In this document: one piece after another, positions 24,180 through 36,345 of the stretch
Layout of the letters: each line of letters opens with the position of its first letter
Numbering within the stretch: position 1 is the first letter of the stretch
DNA from: Ophioderma brevispina
Taxonomy: Eukaryota > Echinodermata > Ophiuroidea > Amphilepidida > Ophiodermatidae
Direction: 5' to 3'
Length of the DNA: 64,000 nucleotides
NCBI GenBank assembly: GCA_023653785.1
Contig: JAMKCH010005329.1
Span: 1-64,000, forward strand
Program-made: the position numbers and the translations under genes
Notes under the pieces: generated by a model
Seen by the model: only the letters and a program-made list of their open reading frames with translations
Database searches by the model: none
Told to the model about the DNA's origin: nothing

Positions 24180-25500
24180 TTCTTCTGAAGAGCTGTGGGA
24201 CTGCCAACCCTTTTTCTTGCCGCTTGGTTCCAACCCTTTCTTGCGCATTGGTTCATCATTCTTGTGAGTAATTGTTGGCAACTGTACTGTTGAGATCTTT
24301 AAAATTTGATCTTGATCTCCTTGATGATTGGTTTCTCTCAAGGTCTGTGTATTGGTTTCAGGTCCTTCTTCGTTGTTGGAATACTTCTTGTTGCCTGTAA
24401 CAGCCAAGAGTTGTTGTCGTTGTACAGTACCTTGCGCAAAGAAGAAGATTGGCCAGAATGGCAATGACGCAATGAGTAATGGGTATTATAAGTACCATGG
24501 TGGAGACACCGGTGGTTTGCGACTGAATGTTGTCATTGCCTGGAGAACAGGTGACATCTGGTGACCACTTGCCGATGTGAAGACTTCATGTTCAAGTGGT
24601 TGATTCAAATGTTGATCCGGTTTTTCATGCTGGTGGTTGATTTCTTAACATCTGGAGAGGTGAGTCATTATTTCAAGTGGACAGCAGAGCAAGCACGATT
24701 GAGATCGTGTAAGGTCTTACTCGTCATGACAAATGAAGTGGCATTGTCGTCTTCCAACGTATTTGTACTAATGCGAGTTGAGAAGTACCACCCGGTGTTC
24801 GAGTTACCCATCTGATCTTTGAACACAGATCTAGATTGGACTTCTGGAGAGGATCGCCTGCAGTACAATTTTGAAAGTTGGTAATTGCCATAATGACGAA
24901 CTACAATGTTCCTGTGTTGCATGCAGGCATAGGTCAGAGGTGGAAGATATGACAAGATTTCAACCTCTACTGATTGACTTTTTGTCTGACGTGCTCCTTC
25001 TATATCTGCACCTACATTGCAGCTATAGTGGCCTTCGTCCTCTTTCAGCGCATTCATTAACAGAGAGTCGTATCCACCGTCTGATAGAGCGTATCTTGGA
25101 GGGGCCCCTGGATTCAGCTGACTATTCGCCCTCAGTATCTTGCCAAAAATTCCCACTGGAATGACTTATCATTTGAGTTCCTCCTTGAAAATGTGCATAA
25201 ACCTGACGTTGAACTACTGGACCCACACATTGTAAAACAAACTATATGCTACTACACCAACCGATACCTCAACAAGTTGTGTGCCTTACACCCATGTAGA
25301 ATAATAAGGATTAATCCACATGTATTGCCACTACAGGACAAGACATGCCGGAGTTCCTTTACTATTGAAAGGAAACGTCCTAACAAGTCCAATAACCACA
25401 CACAGCAATCTGCCGATATTAATGGTTTCTATACCCAAAAGCATAGGAATGTCCACACAATCGTATTTGTCCTGTAACTCTGTAGATGTAGCAGGAGCAT
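24180..25500 (-). pseudogene. Ig-superfamily receptor Q' (left-arm copy)
   Basis: This is the inverted counterpart of Q at 39402-40787. The main frame (24668-25156) shows the end of the first Ig domain, YALSDGGY and KEDEGHYSCNVGAD, then SVEVEILSYLPPLTY and remnants of the second domain (RRSSPEVQSRS). The start region near 25340 still reads like the signal-peptide exon of Q but is broken by indels. A second frame (24168-24464) carries the juxtamembrane part, QRQQLLAVTGN, and NTQTLRETNHQGDQDQ. Only two minisatellite units remain, and homology ends there, so the distal tail with the last tyrosine motifs is missing. Many one-base indels make it a pseudogene unless the assembly is at fault. Confidence 0.8.
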
Positions 25501-25538
25501 AATATCATAGGGTTCCTTATTTAGGGAGTTCTTTCATG

Positions 25539-26425
25539 CCCGAACTACGCTAAGGTTTGAACCTGTAGTAGTTTAGTATTGACCCTCTACATCAAATGCA
25601 CGGTAGTTAGTGGTGCCAAATTGTGGTATCACTTGTTCAACAGGGCCAATTTAAGTTTGCACAGGTGTCAAACTTTTTAAAAAAATTGCTCCAATCATGC
25701 TGAAATGTCTGTCATATTGTACGTCTAGTCACAAGGATTCCAAAAATGTATAGTTTGTACCATCCTATGACCATTGGTTTTAGCGTTATTGGGTAAAATG
25801 GCTAAAAGTGCAAAAAGATCAACCTCATTTGTACAGGGGGTCAACATTGAAATTACTATGATTGTATTTTTAAATGCTTCCAATTATTGCCTGATGAATG
25901 ATGACTCCCAAAAAGTATAGTTTTATTATGCTAAATGTTTACTTTACCGAGGATAACGGTCAAAAAAGGTCAATGCCCATTGGATTATGTTTGCCGTCAT
26001 GGACCTATTTTACACCACATAGCAGGATCACTTTGCATTGCCAAATTGCGACCAACTATTCCTTATGTTGACACATTAAGAAGCTAGAAGGAACCATTTT
26101 GTTTTCATTTTTTATCAAATTTGTAGGCACCTCTGATTTTGGACCCTTACAAATGGAAATGGACCTTTTTTTGCACTTTCAGCCAGTTTTACCCAATGGT
26201 CATAGTGTTACAAACTATACATTTTTGTAATCCTTGTGACCAGGACGGACAATATTGTATACATTTCAACACGATTGGAGTAATTATTTAAAAGTTTGAA
26301 CCCCTGTGTAAACTTAATTGGCCCCTATTGAAAAAATGACACCACAAATTTGACACCACTACCTATTTGCATTGGATGAGAGGGTCATACTCACTACCAA
26401 AGGTGTCAAGCTGAGATGTAGTGGG
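25539..26425. mobile_element. Fold-back element, left arm of duplication
   Basis: The element is itself a palindrome: about 340 bp at each end (25539-25880 and 26085-26425) are inverted copies, sharing TGTATAGTTTGTA, CACAAGGATT, GACCATTGG and GACCCTCT. The loop is about 200 bp. The outer ends start CCC(G)AACTAC and end GTAGTGGG. The same element lies at 38336-39211 and part of it at 41793-41905. No protein is encoded. Confidence 0.8.
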
Positions 26426-26713
26426 AAAAAAAAAAAACTTACGATGATGTTTTGAAACCCAAGTCCTTGCTCCGCTCTACTGTACAAACTAGGCCCCTAC
26501 GCATGGTTTATTTTGAGATTGAGTGCTTGCTTACGTATTGACTTAACCAGACAATTGTTTGTTTTACTTTACTTTCCCCAAGCTTTCCATTGTTAGCATC
26601 GTACTGCATACACTATGGAGAACCCTGCCATGCATGAAAACCTAGGACGTAATACTTTAAAATCTATGTATGCATCACCTTAGTGCTGTCGTGTCCTTTA
26701 TGAGGTGTTTTTC

Positions 26714-26770
26714 AACACACCACACACCACACACATCCCATACATACATACACACACACACACCCACAAA
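26714..26770 (+). repeat. (CA)n microsatellite
   Basis: An imperfect CA repeat that pairs with the GT repeat at 38010-38067 in the other arm. Confidence 0.85.
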
Positions 26771-26917
26771 CGAGACCTCCTTCTGCCTCCCAATTGCAAA
26801 AGTGCCTAGCTCTGTGTTCGGATGTCCATATGGGTCATGAGAACTTTATGTACATGCATAACTGTGCCATCTTTTATAGGTCAGTCCTATTAACTGTGCC
26901 AGCTGAAACATTAGGTG

Positions 26918-27290
26918 TCAACGCCGTTCTTTGCCCGATTGGTGCCAACCTTCCTTGCCGATTGGTGCCCAACACCCTTTCTGCCGATTGGTGGCCCAAC
27001 CCCTTTCTTGCCGATTGGTGCCAACACTTTCTTGTCGATTGGTGTCAACCCTTTCTTTTTCTTGCCGATTGGTGTCAACCCTTTCTTTCTGATTGGTGCC
27101 AACCCTTTCTTGTCGATTGGTGTCAACCCTTTCTTGCCGATTGGTGTCAACCCTTTCTTGCCGATTGGTGTCCAACCCTTTCTTGTCGATTGGTGTCAAC
27201 CCTTTCTTTCCGAGTAGTGTCAACCTTTTTGCTGATTGGGTGTCAACCCTTTCTTGCTGATTTGTGTCAACCCTTTCTTGCCGATGGTTT
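26918..27290 (-). repeat. 24-bp minisatellite in the tail of P', about 16 units
   Basis: On the minus strand the unit is GACACCAATCGGCAAGAAAG GGTT. The units vary at single positions (CGGCAAG, CGACAAG, CAGAAAG) and a few carry one- or two-base indels. It corresponds to the arrays at 37375-37860 and 40486-40581. In the frame that continues the cytoplasmic tail it encodes DTNRQERV-type octapeptides. The 254-codon plus-strand frame over this region (ADWCQPFL repeats) is antisense and not a gene. Confidence 0.85.
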
Positions 27291-27400
27291 CATCATTCTT
27301 GTATTGTTGGCAGCTTTACTATTGAGATCTGGTAAGTTTGATCTTGATCTCCTTTATAATTGGTTTTCTCTCAAGGTCTGTAAGATTGGCTTTCAGGTCC

Positions 27401-28328
27401 TTTTGCCATTTTTCAACAAAATATTCAATAACAATAGTGCAAACCCTATTGAAAGGGAATACCCGATCCTCAGCCTCACCCCACTTTCACACCATCAAAC
27501 GAGATTTTTATACCATTGTAAACCTTGTATTTTCTCATCTCATCTGAAAATATTTTGACTGACCTCTTTCTCATTTTTCCATAATGATGCTACATCTAAA
27601 TATGGTTTTATTTTACGCTAACCGAAAATAGGCTCGGACAGTACTCGATATTGTGATACACAATAACCTCTATTAAAATAATGGTTCTTATAATTGAAAT
27701 TTTGGAATTATAGGCCCTAAAGTATTTGGTTGTGGCCCTTCCTTCGCCAACAGAAACAAAATATCTTGTAATCGGGTGGAGCCATTTAATGGTGTTTCAT
27801 TTCAAACTCTGATTTCACAATACATACGTTAGGAACGCTTTTCATTTTATTGTACCAAAATTAAGAGCTTTTGCCGTATAGTACATTTTACTTTCTTGCA
27901 TTATAAATGGAACCAGCTTTTTTGAACAGATAAGTCCTATCTAGTTTAATATTGGTTCGCAAGTGCCATACGAAAATATCTTCCAATGGCCAATTTTCCC
28001 AAATGAGATCTTTGTGTGGCATTTTTCCCCGTCCTGTCCTTTTTCTGTCCTTTTGCTTGCTCCTTCGGTGTCCAGTGCTTTTTTGCCTCTTTGAATCCAT
28101 CATTTTATAAATTGGATGAAACCAAAGGAACCCTCCTTGAATAAGCCTATGAATGTTGCTGGCTTTCAAGAACTATCCTTGTTCTTATAAACCCCTTTTT
28201 CTTCTTTTTTAGCTTGTTGTATATAAGTTTCTTGTTAATTATATTGTCTTTAACAGTAATTACTCTTGTCTTTTTATCATGTTTTATATATTGTTTGACA
28301 AAACTGAATAAAATAATCCATTCGTTTA
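27401..28328 (+). pseudogene. LINE fragment inserted in P' (antisense to the receptor)
   Basis: This roughly 930-bp block interrupts the tail-coding part of P' and has a counterpart at 36346-37262 in P. In Q the same position is continuous. The clearest coding remnant is in the right-arm copy, whose minus strand reads IKSFADSTFYFAAIREWNKL, resembling the C-terminal ends of CR1- or jockey-like LINE proteins (F ... IR.WN.LP). Here the equivalent bases (27864-27930) are broken by indels. The LINE assignment is an inference. Confidence 0.45.
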
Positions 28329-28345
28329 GAATGATCTTCTTGTTT

Positions 28346-28508
28346 GCCTGTCTCATTTTCAAAATTTAAGGAAACGGGGGGTTTAAGCAATAATTTTGAA
28401 CAAAGTTTAGGGGTTTTACTATAGAGATATAATCGTTTAGTTCGTCGCAACCCCTCCAATGATATCGCCCTCCCTATGATTTTACCCTGGCCGGCCGCCC
28501 CTGGCCTG
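28346..28508 (-). mobile_element. hAT-type MITE inside P'
   Basis: This is the left-arm counterpart of 36176-36321. It contains TATGATTTTACCCTGG and GGGGGGTTTAAGCAATA in inverse order to the P copy. It lies between the transmembrane and tail-coding parts of P'. Confidence 0.7.
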
Positions 28509-29085
28509 TCCTGTAACAGCCAAGAGTCGTTGTCGTTCTATAACTACAACAAGTACAAGGAGAATATTAACCAGATGGAAATGAGTATCATAAATAAGCA
28601 TTGTAAGTACCGACGTGATGACATCTATGGTCACTCACATTTTTGTAACTGATGAACATTGTCATTTTCTGGAGAACCGGCGACATCTGGTGAACCATTT
28701 TGCCAGAATGTGAGACTTCATTTCCGTAGTTGATCCAAATTTCCATTAGTTGATCCGGATTTTCACGCTTTGTGGGTGGTTTAGTAACTTCTGGAGAAAG
28801 AAGACCGGCAAAGCCATTTACGATTTGAGAGTGGGAGGTGTCGCTCGTCATCTGCCAAATGACGACGACATGTAGTCTAATTCCAAGTGATTTGTTGTTA
28901 TTGTGAGTTGGAGAAGTCCCCAGATGTTCAATGACTCCATCTGATCTTTGAAGCCTCAGATTTCTAGCATTGACCTTCTTGAGATGATTCCCGCCTGCAT
29001 ACATTGCAGTTGGTAATTGGCATTAATGACGAACTAAATTTTCTATGTATTGCATGCAGGCAATTCGAGGTGGAAGATATGACAA
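28509..29085 (-). pseudogene. Ig-superfamily receptor P' (left-arm copy, truncated)
   Basis: This inverted counterpart of the right part of P lacks the first Ig domain, because homology begins at 29085, at the start of the second domain. The frame 28588-29004 shows LRLQRSDGVIEHLGTSP, QMTSDTSHSQIVNGFAG and LLSPEVTKPPTKRE, which are the end of the second Ig domain and the stalk. The transmembrane part is on another frame at about 28590-28520. Several frameshifts are present. Confidence 0.75.
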
Positions 29086-29496
29086 CCCACTCAATATTTT
29101 TGAAATCATTTTGTGCATGGTTTGGCATTATTTTTATATGACGATTGTGGCTCAACTGTAGTAAGCACATAGCACACGATTTAGGCACAAGTATTTCTAT
29201 ATTTGACACATTGCCCTTTGGGGTCTCTTTATTTGTGTGTGAGTGGGTGTGTGAGTGTTTGTGTGTGTTTTTAAATTTATTTAAAAAGTAGTTTATATTT
29301 ATATGTGTTTTTGTGGGCTGTTTTTTGAAAAATTCTAGTCCTCATAAGCTAATTAATATCATTAGTTTGTCGAGCAGCTGATTAACATATTGATAACATA
29401 ACATCAATTGATCATTAAAGACGTTAAAAAACATCGACGAGTTGTGTCCCACTGTGTCAACGTGTTTTTGTGTCCCTGGGCAAGATACTTAATCTC
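29086..29496. other. Spacer of the inverted duplication, nothing recognised
   Basis: AT-rich sequence with a GT-rich stretch at about 29228-29270. No gene or repeat partner was seen. Confidence 0.5.
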
Positions 29497-29853
29497 CAGG
29501 CCCGTACGCGGGGGGGGGGGGTGCGTGCGCAGCACAACGCGGGCACAACCACGCCACAGACCCGCCAACCAGTGTCACCCAATGGCCCTCCACGCGCCCA
29601 CCCAGCACACCCCCCCCCCCAACATTCCCAAAAAGGGGAAAAAGTCCACTTTTTGCTGAATTTTTGCATAAAAAGTCCAAAAATTAAGACCATTTGACAA
29701 GAATGTCACTTTGGCGATGGCGAGATTTTCAAAAAGTCCAAAAAAGGACATTTTAGGGGTTCTAAGTTTACCAGAAAGGTCCACTTTTAAACCAAACAAA
29801 GGTCCACTTTTTCAAGTCCCGCCCACCCAAAAAAAATCCCGCGTACGGCCCTG
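29497..29853. mobile_element. hAT-like MITE, 357 bp
   Basis: The ends are inverted copies: CAGGCCCGTACGCGGG at 29497 onward and CCCGCGTACGGCCCTG ending at 29853. The flanks TTAATCTC and TTAATGCA share their first five bases, compatible with a decayed 8-bp duplication. The inside holds G and C runs and GTCCAAAAA-type words but no frame that could encode a transposase. Confidence 0.75.
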
Positions 29854-30639
29854 TTAATGCAATCATGCCCTCGATCGTCGAACACCCGTGGCGAAATCTG
29901 AATAGCTATTACGGGGATATTACCATCTAATGCGCTGATAGGCTGTGCGTTTGTAAGGCAAGTCCTTGTGCAGTCACATGATGGTACGATTTCCTGATAG
30001 CAGCGTAATAATAATTGCAACAGTGCTTTGAGACTGTATTCAAGCCGCATATATAATTAAAAGTGTTATTCTTTATTATAATTTTAGTCTTTCAGGCAGC
30101 CCGTCACCCAAACAGAGTTTAATACATTTCTCTAAGAAGCGTTTCATTAAGTGGTAAAGTTCTAGAAAGTGTTCATTTTAGGCACAACGGATTCATAATG
30201 TGGTATAGAGTTGTCAAAGAAATTGGTTCATTTATCACTAATAAAAAAAGGGGTTTTATTATTTTAACACTATAAGCAATAAGTATGCATGTGTACTTCA
30301 TGCAGAACACTACCTGTGATCCATTTAGTGCCACTTTAAATGATACATGATATAAGGTTTTCATGCATGGGTTATATCCAATAATTAATGTTATCGACAT
30401 GAGTCTGTAAAAAGTAACAATATGGGGGCACGCAGTAATGTACAATATACTAACAATTGAAACTTGAGTAAGTACACGACAATTATGACTGGTAAAGTAA
30501 AATCAATATGTAACACGCACGCAAAATAACCATTCGTAATTTTACGAGGAGCTTACAGGAATATATGCCTGACATTCTGTCTTGTGGGTATCTATCTTAT
30601 CTATATATCCCATTTTCCCAAAGGACGTTGGCTCCTCGA
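29854..30639. other. No gene recognised
   Basis: AT-rich unique-looking sequence within the spacer of the inverted duplication. Confidence 0.5.
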
Positions 30640-30900
30640 ACCAATTCAGATTATCTATTCCTATCTTGCCTTCCAAATATGCCTGTGGAGGTGGTTGCCA
30701 CACATGATGTCATCTCCTCTCTTGCTTCCTCTTGGTCTTCCCTGTCGTTTGTGCCTGCGACAGTTTCCTTAAAAATGCGTTTGGGTAAGCGGATGTTGTT
30801 CATTCTGCACAAGTGACCAATAGTTTTATATTCCCTGTTAAGCTCTCTATATATTATGAATTGTGCCTTTGTGATAAAGTCCAAATTTTCCGACCGTTGT
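30640..30900 (-). pseudogene. LINE C-terminal fragment (RTE-like)
   Basis: The minus-strand frame 30651-30884 reads KTIGHLCRMNNIRLPKRIFK followed by ETVAGTNDRE and EEMTSCVATTSTGIFGR. The GHxxRM ... R.PK signature is the usual C-terminal end of RTE- or CR1-like proteins. No reverse transcriptase is seen upstream, so it is a 5'-truncated fossil. Confidence 0.6.
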
Positions 30901-32029
30901 AATCATGGGCTAAGACTAACATTTTTCAGATATGTGCCCAATCTCTTGAGTCCAGGTTGTCCAGAGAGGGGCGCTTTCAAAATGTGTCAAATGGCCGCCA
31001 AATCCCATACTCCATCAATAACAGGGATGGTCTTATTATTACCACGTTATGACTGAACCTGTTTTGATTGTGATCTTTTCATATTTCAGATCATCTGACC
31101 CATTCTGAGATAAGCAAAAACGATCTAACTCCTGTGCAAAAAAAACCCCTACGAACGAATGTAGTAAACAGGCCTCGAACATTCCAATCATGCGTTTCCA
31201 TTATCAAAATCTGAGCACTGCTGATTTCTGTACAAACCAATTTACTGAAATGAATATAAACTAACCACCTTTTTTTTCCTGTAATTACCAGACCTGTCTC
31301 CTTGTTAAGGCCTCATATCTTTTGTTTTGTATCGCAAAAGGAATTATAGGTACCAGGGTTGTTTTTAGAAAACTGGTTAATCACTGAAGCAAAGCATTGA
31401 ATCATGATTCAAATGGAAACATTCCTCCTTACATCAAGTTAAGCCTACCAAGGCACAATAGTAGAGGGCCGTCTATTTGCACAAAAGGAGTATATGAGGC
31501 ACTTTCAAAATGAAGCCGAGTCTTTACTTATATTTGTTATTACACTGAGTAGTAATTTTACATTTTAGAGAGGGGCTATATCCACCACATGATTAGAAAT
31601 TCTCTGCGTCTTGAATTTAGATAGTCATTCAGAGAAGCACCGCCATATGTCCCCCCTTCTTGAAATGTGACACCTTGAAAGGGGTCATATCTCAAAGGTG
31701 AAATGTGAAAACAGACAATCCTTCTTTTTGCAAGACCTCGGCTCCATTTGGCAGGTAATAGAGGGGCATTTGGAGATAAGCTGAATGGTGTTCATCTCTA
31801 ACCGGTGGGGGGCTGTCAGACAGGCCCATTCCACATTTTGGCCTTGACGCCGCCAACCTCTGTGTGTAGATCCAGAGATAATATCCAGAAAAAAAAGGCT
31901 TAAATATAAGGATAAGAAATATATAGATAGAATATGGCCTATCCTACTCAAAAAATTGCTTCCTTTGCACACAGCTCCAGTGCTGCAATTACCCATTTGC
32001 CTCAAGAGTATGTTGGCTGCATACTTCGT
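30901..32029. other. No gene recognised
   Basis: The 124-codon minus-strand frame at 31685-32059 has no domain and lies just downstream of the LINE remnant, so I treat it as chance or 3' sequence of that element. Confidence 0.45.
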
Positions 32030-33080
32030 ATCCCCACTCACCAGTGGTCGTGTGTCCAATTTGCAGAACCACTTGCTTAACCACCATCCAAACCTAAGCA
32101 GGTGACTAATCCTTCATCCATAGTGATAACACGCTGATAAAAGTCGTCGGCAGCAGCACTGTTGGACAGATCATTTTCCAAGAATTCACCCTTTTGAAAA
32201 ATAACTTGCTTTGATCACTGACTGGTCTAACTCTTTTTAGAATACTTTGTCCTTCTCCATTAACGTTTTTTGTCATGACTGATGTTTTGTTCACTTTCAG
32301 CAATAAAAATGAAAAAAATGTTGGAAACCTTTTCTCCATCGCAACCTACCTCTTGGCTACCCAGTGAGTATAATAGTCTCAGTTGGTAGGACGGATGAAA
32401 CAATTTCCTTTCAGAGGATCATGGTGTATGGATTGTAGGTGAGACTGACACTGTCTCTGTTTATTATGTGATGTGGATGGGATTTAATTTGCTCAAGCTC
32501 CATGCATAGGATAGTTACTGCTTGTCTTCTAAGATTATAGGTAGTATGCTTCAACACTAAGAGAAGCTCACTGGTGTAGGCAACCAAGGTCTTGCAAAGT
32601 GTTTATGTGTTCTAATTCCTGGGGCATACACTTAGCGGATAGTTGCTGCACTTGCTGCGCACAGTGATTTTACTACAGTGTACTGTCAGGTGTTGATAAA
32701 AGGAGAATGACCTGTCAAGCTTTACTTTCCCAGCTCTAGTAGGTTAAAATCAAGTCTTATGTTGCTGACTTATACATCTAGCTCCATCTCGCTCAAACGT
32801 CTAGCTTCCCTGATGATGAAGGCTTTGAGCCCCTTAATTTGGGGCCTCGACTATTATGTGCCACTGTCCTTGGCACTTAGATATCTGTCTGCTCGTTGTT
32901 TTTTCAGAATAGTGAGATCATCTACATAACCATATTTACTTGAAATTGTATCTGTAAGGTCCTAGATGAACAAATGCACAGCATGACGCTTTGGATGAGC
33001 ATCTTTGGAACACCATTTCTTGATTTGATAGCTATAAATGTAGTGTGCCAGGCATTATCTGTAACAGTAAGTTGATTTCC
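32030..33080 (-). pseudogene. LINE remnant with a reverse transcriptase palm (CR1/jockey-like)
   Basis: The minus strand at about 32905-32965 reads DLTDTISSKYGYVDDLTI, the classic DL ... YxDD active-site block of a reverse transcriptase, with NGVPK slightly upstream at the place of the usual G.PQG motif. Further downstream on the same strand, about 32080-32190, NDLSNSAAADDFYQRVITMD corresponds to the protein's C-terminal end (WN.LP ... FK-like region), spread over two frames. Frameshifts and stops separate these parts. Clade assignment is an inference from motif style. Confidence 0.65.
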
Positions 33081-35109
33081 CAGGCCTCGATGCCATCTGA
33101 GTCATATGCATGGTAATGTCAACCAGACACAAGGGGAGGGCGGCAAAAGAAATACCAATTTTAGACGTCGCCCTGAATTTTTTTATATGTTGTCAAGGAT
33201 TTTCTTCTCATTCCAAACCGTTGGAGCTGAATATCAACTCCACTGTAGGTTTATTTCGATTTTATTGATGTAAAAAAAAATGAATAACGGACAAAGGACG
33301 ACATGGGACAACCGCGACCGACCCATATCAAGCACACAAATTGGTTTGTGGTTTGCCACTCCGTATTGCTTTAAATTCGTTTGCATATTTTTGGTGAGTT
33401 GCATATCAGACTGCGGCTTGGCCGTCATCGTCTGCAAGGACAGTGCCACCCTTCTCAATTGCCTCCAAGCAGTCCTTACTGCTCTGTGTAAGTAAAGTCG
33501 CTTGGTCTCTGGTTGACTGCCATTACAGAAGTCATTCCTGTTTCAAAGTACTAGGACCAATGCTGCCCGGGCCTCCAGTGCACTCATATACCACTTCATG
33601 TTGTCATCGTAGAGCTGACACTTTCATTTTTCATTTTCCACCCAAAACACTGACCTTTTCAGTTAAAAAGGATACCCTTTTCACCCTGTTTTAAAAAAGA
33701 TGCCCTAATCTCTAACTAATCTGAAATTAACTTTACTGATGCATGACGACTAAATGGACATCTAAACACAGGAATACCATCTTGGTAGCCATTTAATCCC
33801 AAATGCCACTCCCCAGTGCAATACTTGAGATAATGACACTTTAAAAACACTGGTTGCTCATTTGTTTGTTTGTTTTTACTCTTAACTAAAAATGAGTCAA
33901 ATGACTACTATGAAATTGCACCCCTAAACACTGACATGGAGGCCTAGACAGCTAAATGGGTACCTATTTAAAAGAAATTGAAACCTTAATGCATCCCGTG
34001 AGTGAATCCTCTATGGGAAAAAGGCCCCCTTTTACTGCCTTTTTCTGGATGGATGAACTTCATCGATGGTTTCAGTTGTGTACCGACTGAAGGGGCAGGG
34101 TGAAAGTGTCTCTGGATCGAAAACGTGGTCGATATGAACCAAAATAATGTATTTTTACCCTCTTGTCTTCAGGAATTCGACCAATGTCAACGTTAGGTTT
34201 GGCACATTATGAAATTTGGCAATTTGTTTTGGCAATTTTCGTCAAGCATTTTGTCAGGTTCAGAGCAAATCACCTCTGGCGGGACGACTTAGGATTTTTG
34301 CCCATTCTGGATCAACTGCCTCGGAACGTCACGGGGGATGTTTGAGTGGTACCCCACTAGGCATGAGAATTGATGCATCCATGGCTAAGAAGTCATGAGG
34401 TCTGATGTGAAAATTAACCACTTGGGACAATCGGTGTAGCGATGGAGTTTGTACCCACAGCGCCGCCTTCTCTGGCTTGAATGGGGATTTTGGCGGCCAT
34501 TTTGAAAAGCTGCCCTCTTATATGCTTCTGGTGAAACTGAAGACATTACCAGATCAACAGATTTATCAAAATACACCAATATCTCTAAAAAATGACATCT
34601 GTTCAGTGTACTTTGTCATTTTAGGCTATTTTGGGTGCCATTTTGAAAACCCCTCTCCAGGCCTTATTAGGACAGGTACAACTGGGCACATATATCGTAA
34701 AATTATTGCATATTGGCACACTTATCTCTGTGGACAATTTCATAGCTTTTAGCACAATAGTGCACAATCCATCTGCTTCACAGCTAACTAAAACCAGTCA
34801 GCTGCGATGCGTGATGCGAGCTAGGATCCCTTTTTGGTTGAAAGTGGCATTAGGAGATTCTTGACAGAACGTCTTTCATCCGGTCTATCCTTCCAGCTGA
34901 TCTTAAGGATTTTTCTGTAGCATCGCATCTCAAAAGTTCCCAATTCTTCATGCATGTCATTCTTTTTGATGCGTGCAGGTTTCAGAGCAATACAGAAGCA
35001 CTGGGTCGACTAGTGAATTAACAAGTCATAATTTAGTGGAGAGTGAGATGTCTTTATCACTCCAGACTCTCTGTAATTTCCCTAGTGCCTGTTGATGCCC
35101 ATAATAATC
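33081..35109. other. No gene recognised
   Basis: The stretch contains two related phrases, GGCGGCCATTTTGAAAA near 34490 and GGTGCCATTTTGAAAA near 34636, possibly an old tandem duplication. The open frames are short and overlap without domain signals. Confidence 0.5.
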
Positions 35110-36175
35110 TGCTTGTGGGTAGAACCATAATATTCTGCATATTGCTGTGCAAAACTAAATGGATTGGAAGTGAACTTGTTAGCATTTATATTCAAGAGTC
35201 ACTTCCATATGTCTGTCCTTTTCTGGAAATAAATGGAGGACTAATACTTACTATTCTACATGGGTGTAAGGCGCAAACTTGTTGATGTATCTCTTAATGT
35301 AGAATAACCTGTTTACGGTGATGTTGGTCCAGAGTTCAACGGTCATGTTCTGCCACATTTTCCAGGAGGGAGCTCAAATGAAATCATTCAGGGAATTTTC
35401 TGGCAAGATACTGATGAGAATAGTCACGGACTCAAGTGGTCCCTCCAAGATATACTCTTCAGACGGGTGGGTACACACAATAATGAATGCGCTGAAAGAG
35501 GACGAAGGCCGCTACAGCTGCAATGTTGGATATAACGAATCGGAAGAGCCACGTCTGAACCCCCCAAATAGTCAAATCATTAGAGGTTGAAAATCTTGTA
35601 ATATCTTCCACTCTGATTATCCTGAATGCCAATACAAGAACAATTTAGTTAAGTCATTAATGGCAATTACCAACTGCAATGTACTGCAGGCGAATCATCT
35701 CAAGAAGTCAATCTAGATCTGATGCTTCAAAGATCAGATGGGTCATTCGAACATCTGGGTACTTCTCAACTCACATTAGCACAAATCACTTTGGAATTAG
35801 ACTACAATGTCGTCTTCATTTGTCGTATGACTAGCGACACCTTCCCCACTCTCAATCGTACTTGCTTTGCCGGTCTTCTTTCTCCAGAAGTTACTAAACC
35901 ACCCACAAAGCGTGAAACATCCGGATCAACTAATGGAACATTTGGATCAACTACTGAAATGAAGTCTTCCACATCTGGCAAATGGTCACCAGATGTCGCC
36001 TGTTCTCCAGAAAATGACAATGTTCATCAGTTACAAACTGCTGATGTTACCATAGATGTCATCACGTCGGTACTTACAATGCTATTTATGATACTCATTT
36101 CCATTCTGGTTAATATTCTCCTTGTACTTGTTGTAGTTATAGAACGACAACGACTCTTGGCTGTTACAGACAGGC

Positions 36176-36321
36176 CAGGGGCGGCGGCAGGGTAAAATCA
36201 TAGGAGGGCGATAATCATTGGAGGGGCGAAACATTACACGATTATATCTCATATAGGTAAACCCCTAATTTTGTTCAAAATTTATTGCTTAAACCCCCTG
36301 TTTTCCTAAATTTTGAAACTG
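36176..36321 (+). mobile_element. hAT-type MITE inside P, with 8-bp duplication
   Basis: This 146-bp element is flanked by perfect AGACAGGC at 36168-36175 and 36322-36329. It starts CAGGGGCGGC and ends TTTTGAAACTG. At the same place Q reads straight through (TTACAGGCAAACAAG), so this is a clean insertion. Relatives lie at 28346-28508 and, inverted, at 45415-45575. Confidence 0.85.
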
Positions 36322-36345
36322 AGACAGGCAAACAAGAAGATCATT

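Larger units (their letters stand above)
24180..29085 (-). repeat. Left arm of a large inverted duplication
   Basis: The reverse complement of this segment is colinear with 35592-40606. Paired landmarks are: receptor gene ends (24240-24480 with 40300-40510), gene starts (25160-25500 with 39250-39560), fold-back elements (25539-26425 with 38336-39211), microsatellites, the 24-bp minisatellite (26918-27290 with 37375-37860), the LINE insertion (27401-28328 with 36346-37262) and a MITE (28346-28508 with 36176-36321). The homology stops near 24180, at GGCAGTCC, and near 29085. Confidence 0.9.

Noticed and set aside
26794..27558. 254-codon plus-strand frame with ADWCQPFL repeats
   Set aside because: It is the antisense of the 24-bp minisatellite; a 24-bp period leaves several frames open on both strands. 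The colinear right arm shows that the receptor strand is the opposite one.
29408..29697. Overlapping frames rich in Gly, Arg and Pro
   Set aside because: They lie in the G and C runs of the 29497-29853 MITE and compete on both strands.
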